This document shows positions 5,455-7,308 of a stretch of DNA of 7,308 nucleotides, piece after piece. The DNA is from CAZOVK01 sp964583165 (GTDB lineage Bacteria; Bacillota; Clostridia; Lachnospirales; WRAX01). A program made the translations under genes and the position numbers. Under the pieces are notes generated by a model. That model was not told the origin of the DNA, searched no databases, and worked only from the letters and a program-made list of their open reading frames with translations. Numbering within the stretch: position 1 is the first letter of the stretch; each line of letters begins with the position of its first letter. Location of the stretch: positions 1 through 7,308 of the forward strand of contig CAZOVK010000095.1 of NCBI GenBank assembly GCA_964583165.1, in the 5' to 3' direction.

Positions 5455-6366
5455 CTACAGAACATAATGGTCAATCGTGTTGATAAGCGTCACGATATCG
5501 GGCTTGCTGATTTGCGCCGTAACGCCGACTGATTTGCCCTTTGAAGCCATTTCGTCGTTAATGAGTGATGAGAACACGATAACAGGCAACATCGCCAATT
5601 CGCGGTCTTCACGGATAAGCTTCGTCAGTCTGTGACCGTCCATAAGTGGCATTTCAATGTCCGTAACGACACAAGAAACATAGTTGGAGATGTCGCCGCC
5701 CAGTTGCTTGTATTGCCGGAGCAGATTCCAGGCTTCTTCACCGTTCGTGCAGTGAATGAGGTTCTTGTAGCCCGCACGTTCAAGGCTCTCGCTAATCATG
5801 CGCTCGAGAATCTGTGAATCGTCGGCAATGAGAATCGGGCGGTTGCAAACAGGGCGGTCACCGAACTTGTTGACCTGATTGACCTGAATACCCGCGCTCG
5901 GCGAAATGTCAACGAGAATCTTCTCGAAGTCGATAATCGTGATAAGCCTATCATCCACACGCGCTATGCCTGTAGCAAGACCGTCTTCGCCGCCATATAT
6001 CGCCGGGTCGGGTTTCTCGATATTAGTCCACGAGATACGGTGAATGGCTTCCACTGAATGGACATGGAAAGCGGACGGGTTTTTATTGAAATTGGTCATA
6101 ATATAAATATCGCGGTCGATATCTGACGATTCGGGCAGACCTAAATAGGCGGGCAGGTTAATGAGCGTAAGCACGATATTACGCGGTTTAAAAACACCCT
6201 CGACAAACGGGTTCGAGTTGGGCATGGGCGTAACAGGCTGGGCGCGTGAGATTTCATCAATCTTGGCAACATTTATTCCGAAGTGTCGCCCCGAAATTGT
6301 GAATTCCATAATCTCCAGCTCGTTCGTGCCGGTTTGTAACAGGATACCCTCTTTTTGCTTTTTCAT
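5455..6366 (-). CDS. cheV: Chemotaxis coupling protein CheV (CheW-REC fusion)
   Basis: A 303-residue chemotaxis protein joining a CheW-like domain (about 14-155) to a response-regulator receiver (about 175-303). The CheW part couples chemoreceptors to CheA. Phosphorylation of the receiver tunes that coupling during adaptation. The start LQTGTNELEIMEF and the FGINVAKIDEI stretch are typical of CheV. In the receiver, Asp182-Asp183 bind magnesium, Asp236 (in VVTDIEMPLMDG) is the phosphate acceptor, Ser266 is the likely switch residue and Lys288 (in SKPD) is the conserved lysine. So all key residues are present. ATG 6366 is chosen because of AGGAGG at 6374-6379 with a 7-nt spacer, and because upstream in-frame codons would run through the promoter and antisense to the deacetylase gene. 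No other chemotaxis gene is in the window. It implies a motile, chemotactic cell. Confidence 0.95.
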   Translation of the reverse strand: MKKQKEGILLQTGTNELEIMEFTISGRHFGINVAKIDEISRAQPVTPMPNSNPFVEGVFKPRNIVLTLINLPAYLGLPESSDIDRDIYIMTNFNKNPSAFHVHSVEAIHRISWTNIEKPDPAIYGGEDGLATGIARVDDRLITIIDFEKILVDISPSAGIQVNQVNKFGDRPVCNRPILIADDSQILERMISESLERAGYKNLIHCTNGEEAWNLLRQYKQLGGDISNYVSCVVTDIEMPLMDGHRLTKLIREDRELAMLPVIVFSSLINDEMASKGKSVGVTAQISKPDIVTLINTIDHYVL

Positions 6367-6381
6367 AAAGCAACCTCCTGA

Positions 6382-6402
6382 AATACTTTCATTACAAGTA
6401 TT
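6382..6402 (-). promoter_or_regulatory. Inverted repeat at the cheV promoter start region
   Basis: AATACTT (6382-6388) and AAGTATT (6396-6402) are perfect 7-bp arms with a 7-nt spacer. It overlaps the -10 box of the predicted cheV promoter and ends two bases before the ribosome binding site. Because it covers the probable transcription start, a DNA operator fits better than an RNA hairpin. Function is inferred. Confidence 0.35.
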
Positions 6403-6428
6403 ATAACAAACCATCGAAATAATTTCCA
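6400..6428 (-). promoter_or_regulatory. Predicted cheV promoter
   Basis: On the minus strand, TGGAAA (6428-6423; 4 of 6 matches to TTGACA) and a perfect TATAAT (6405-6400) are 17 bp apart. The predicted start gives a leader of about 27 nt with an AGGAGG site. It looks like a housekeeping sigma-A promoter rather than a sigma-D flagellar one. Confidence 0.6.
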
Positions 6429-6458
6429 TATTTTTTATAGAAAATTTTGCATTGTCTG

Positions 6459-6487
6459 TTGTAGTAAAATGAAAAATACAGTATACT
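6459..6487 (+). promoter_or_regulatory. Predicted polysaccharide deacetylase promoter
   Basis: TTGTAG (6459-6464) and TATACT (6482-6487) are 17 bp apart. The -10 matches five of six consensus bases and the -35 three. It points away from the cheV promoter, so both genes are fired divergently from one AT-rich region of about 150 bp. Confidence 0.5.
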
Positions 6488-6520
6488 ATAACGGCAATGC
6501 TCAAAAAAAGGGGATATGTG

Positions 6521-7308
6521 ATGAAAAAAAGTATCAGCCTTGTCTTGACAATACTCTTAATTATAGCAACAATCAACGCAACACCCGTTTTTGCAATGCA
6601 TGTAGGCCTTAGCTGTGAAGCGGGGCCAACGGACGGTAACTCGTTTGTTGAAGCTGACATGAGCATTAAGGAATTGCTCATGCCCGAGAAGAACCCGAAC
6701 AAGAAATATATCGCGCTCACATTCGACGACGGGCCACACCCAAGCTATACAGAAAAGATACTGGACGGACTGAAGGAGCGTAACGCCGTTGCGACATTCT
6801 TCATTCTGGGTTATCGCGCCGAGATTAAGCCCGAAATCATTGAGCGCATGGCGAATGAGGGGCACGCCGTAGGCAATCACAGTTTCAACCACAAGATGCT
6901 AACGTCACTAAGCACAGCGGGTATGAACAGCGAGATTGACAAGACAAACGAACTCATCAGAAATCTGACGAACCAAGATGTTGTCCTGTTGCGCCCGCCT
7001 TATGGGAGCAGGAGCAGCGGGCTACAGAAATCATGCCGCGAGCGTGACATGGCCATTATCATGTGGGATATAGACCCGCGTGACTGGAACCGCTCGAATG
7101 CGTCAGCTATCGCGCAACACTGCATAGAGCGCGCGAAGGACGGGGATATAATCCTGTTCCACGATTTGTATCAATCGAGTGTTGATGCGTCGCTCATGGT
7201 TGTTGATGCTCTGCAAAAGCAAGATTTTGTATTTGTAACCGTAGACGAACTAATAGGTCAGAACGTAATACTGGAAGCCGGTGAAATCTACCGCAACGGA
7301 CATAAAAA
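6521..7308 (+). CDS. Secreted polysaccharide deacetylase (NodB domain), 3' end cut by the window
   Basis: At least 262 residues, still open at the window edge. It is a carbohydrate esterase family 4 enzyme, which removes acetyl groups from N-acetylated sugars, most likely N-acetylglucosamine in peptidoglycan, using a divalent metal. Residues 1-25 form a signal peptide (MKKSIS, a hydrophobic core, then VFA before the probable cut). The NodB domain starts near 62 and shows all five motifs: TFDDGP (67-72; Asp69 base, Asp70 metal), HSFNH (120-124; metal histidines 120 and 124), RPPYG (158-162), DPRDW (185-189) and LFHD (212-215; His214). It most resembles PgdA-type deacetylases, which alter lysozyme sensitivity; a sporulation-specific role is also possible. 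Few residues are likely to be missing, since the domain is complete. ATG 6521 follows AGGGG (6509-6513) with a 7-nt spacer; GTG 6518 is an in-frame alternative. Confidence 0.92.
   Translation, partial: MKKSISLVLTILLIIATINATPVFAMHVGLSCEAGPTDGNSFVEADMSIKELLMPEKNPNKKYIALTFDDGPHPSYTEKILDGLKERNAVATFFILGYRAEIKPEIIERMANEGHAVGNHSFNHKMLTSLSTAGMNSEIDKTNELIRNLTNQDVVLLRPPYGSRSSGLQKSCRERDMAIIMWDIDPRDWNRSNASAIAQHCIERAKDGDIILFHDLYQSSVDASLMVVDALQKQDFVFVTVDELIGQNVILEAGEIYRNGHK

Noticed and set aside
6367..6720. An N-terminal extension of cheV by over 100 residues, in frame with no stop
   Set aside because: It would run antisense through the deacetylase start and through the AT-rich promoter region, has no CheV-like sequence, and the internal ATG 6366 has an ideal ribosome binding site.
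6557..6892. A 111-residue minus-strand open frame
   Set aside because: It lies fully within the deacetylase gene, which shows all five NodB motifs on the + strand, so it is a shadow.

Overview
The window reads as chromosomal DNA of an anaerobic, probably spore-forming and motile Firmicute of the class Clostridia. Supporting signs are strong AGGAGG ribosome binding sites, an iscR-iscS-iscU-mnmA gene order familiar from clostridia, a CwlD-type amidase and a YhcN/YlaJ-type lipoprotein (both families linked to sporulation), and a CheV coupling protein. Species cannot be told from the sequence alone. All nine genes are recognisable housekeeping or cell-envelope genes. I see no insertion sequence, phage, CRISPR array, tRNA or rRNA.

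Layout. On the + strand, 34-726 encodes a small sensor histidine kinase with no input domain, followed after 117 bp by a membrane-anchored N-acetylmuramoyl-L-alanine amidase (844-1521). Converging on it from the right is a minus-strand operon read iscR (4693-4280), iscS (4155-2998), iscU (2983-2549), mnmA (2556-1534). It starts at a near-consensus TTGACA-17-TATAGT promoter and ends at a terminator whose U-run is encoded by the tail of the amidase gene. Further right, also on the minus strand, are cheV (6366-5455) and a sporulation-type lipoprotein (5379-4801), closed by a clear intrinsic terminator. From the AT-rich divergent control region 6367-6520 a secreted polysaccharide deacetylase gene (6521 onward) runs rightward off the window.

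How the genes work together. IscS takes sulfur from cysteine, and IscU is the scaffold where it becomes Fe-S clusters. IscR, with its own cluster-binding cysteines, most likely senses cluster status and represses the operon. MnmA receives sulfur from IscS for 2-thiouridine in tRNA. The amidase, lipoprotein and deacetylase act on or at the cell or spore envelope. The histidine kinase and CheV are signalling proteins whose partners lie outside the window.

No unmistakable new system is visible. The best second-look items are non-coding: three palindromes abutting without gaps between iscR and iscS, the last of which reaches into the iscR coding end; an imperfect 20-bp dyad inside the iscR promoter spacer; and a 10-bp-arm hairpin abutting the amidase ribosome binding site. 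No gene-free stretch exceeds 300 bases.
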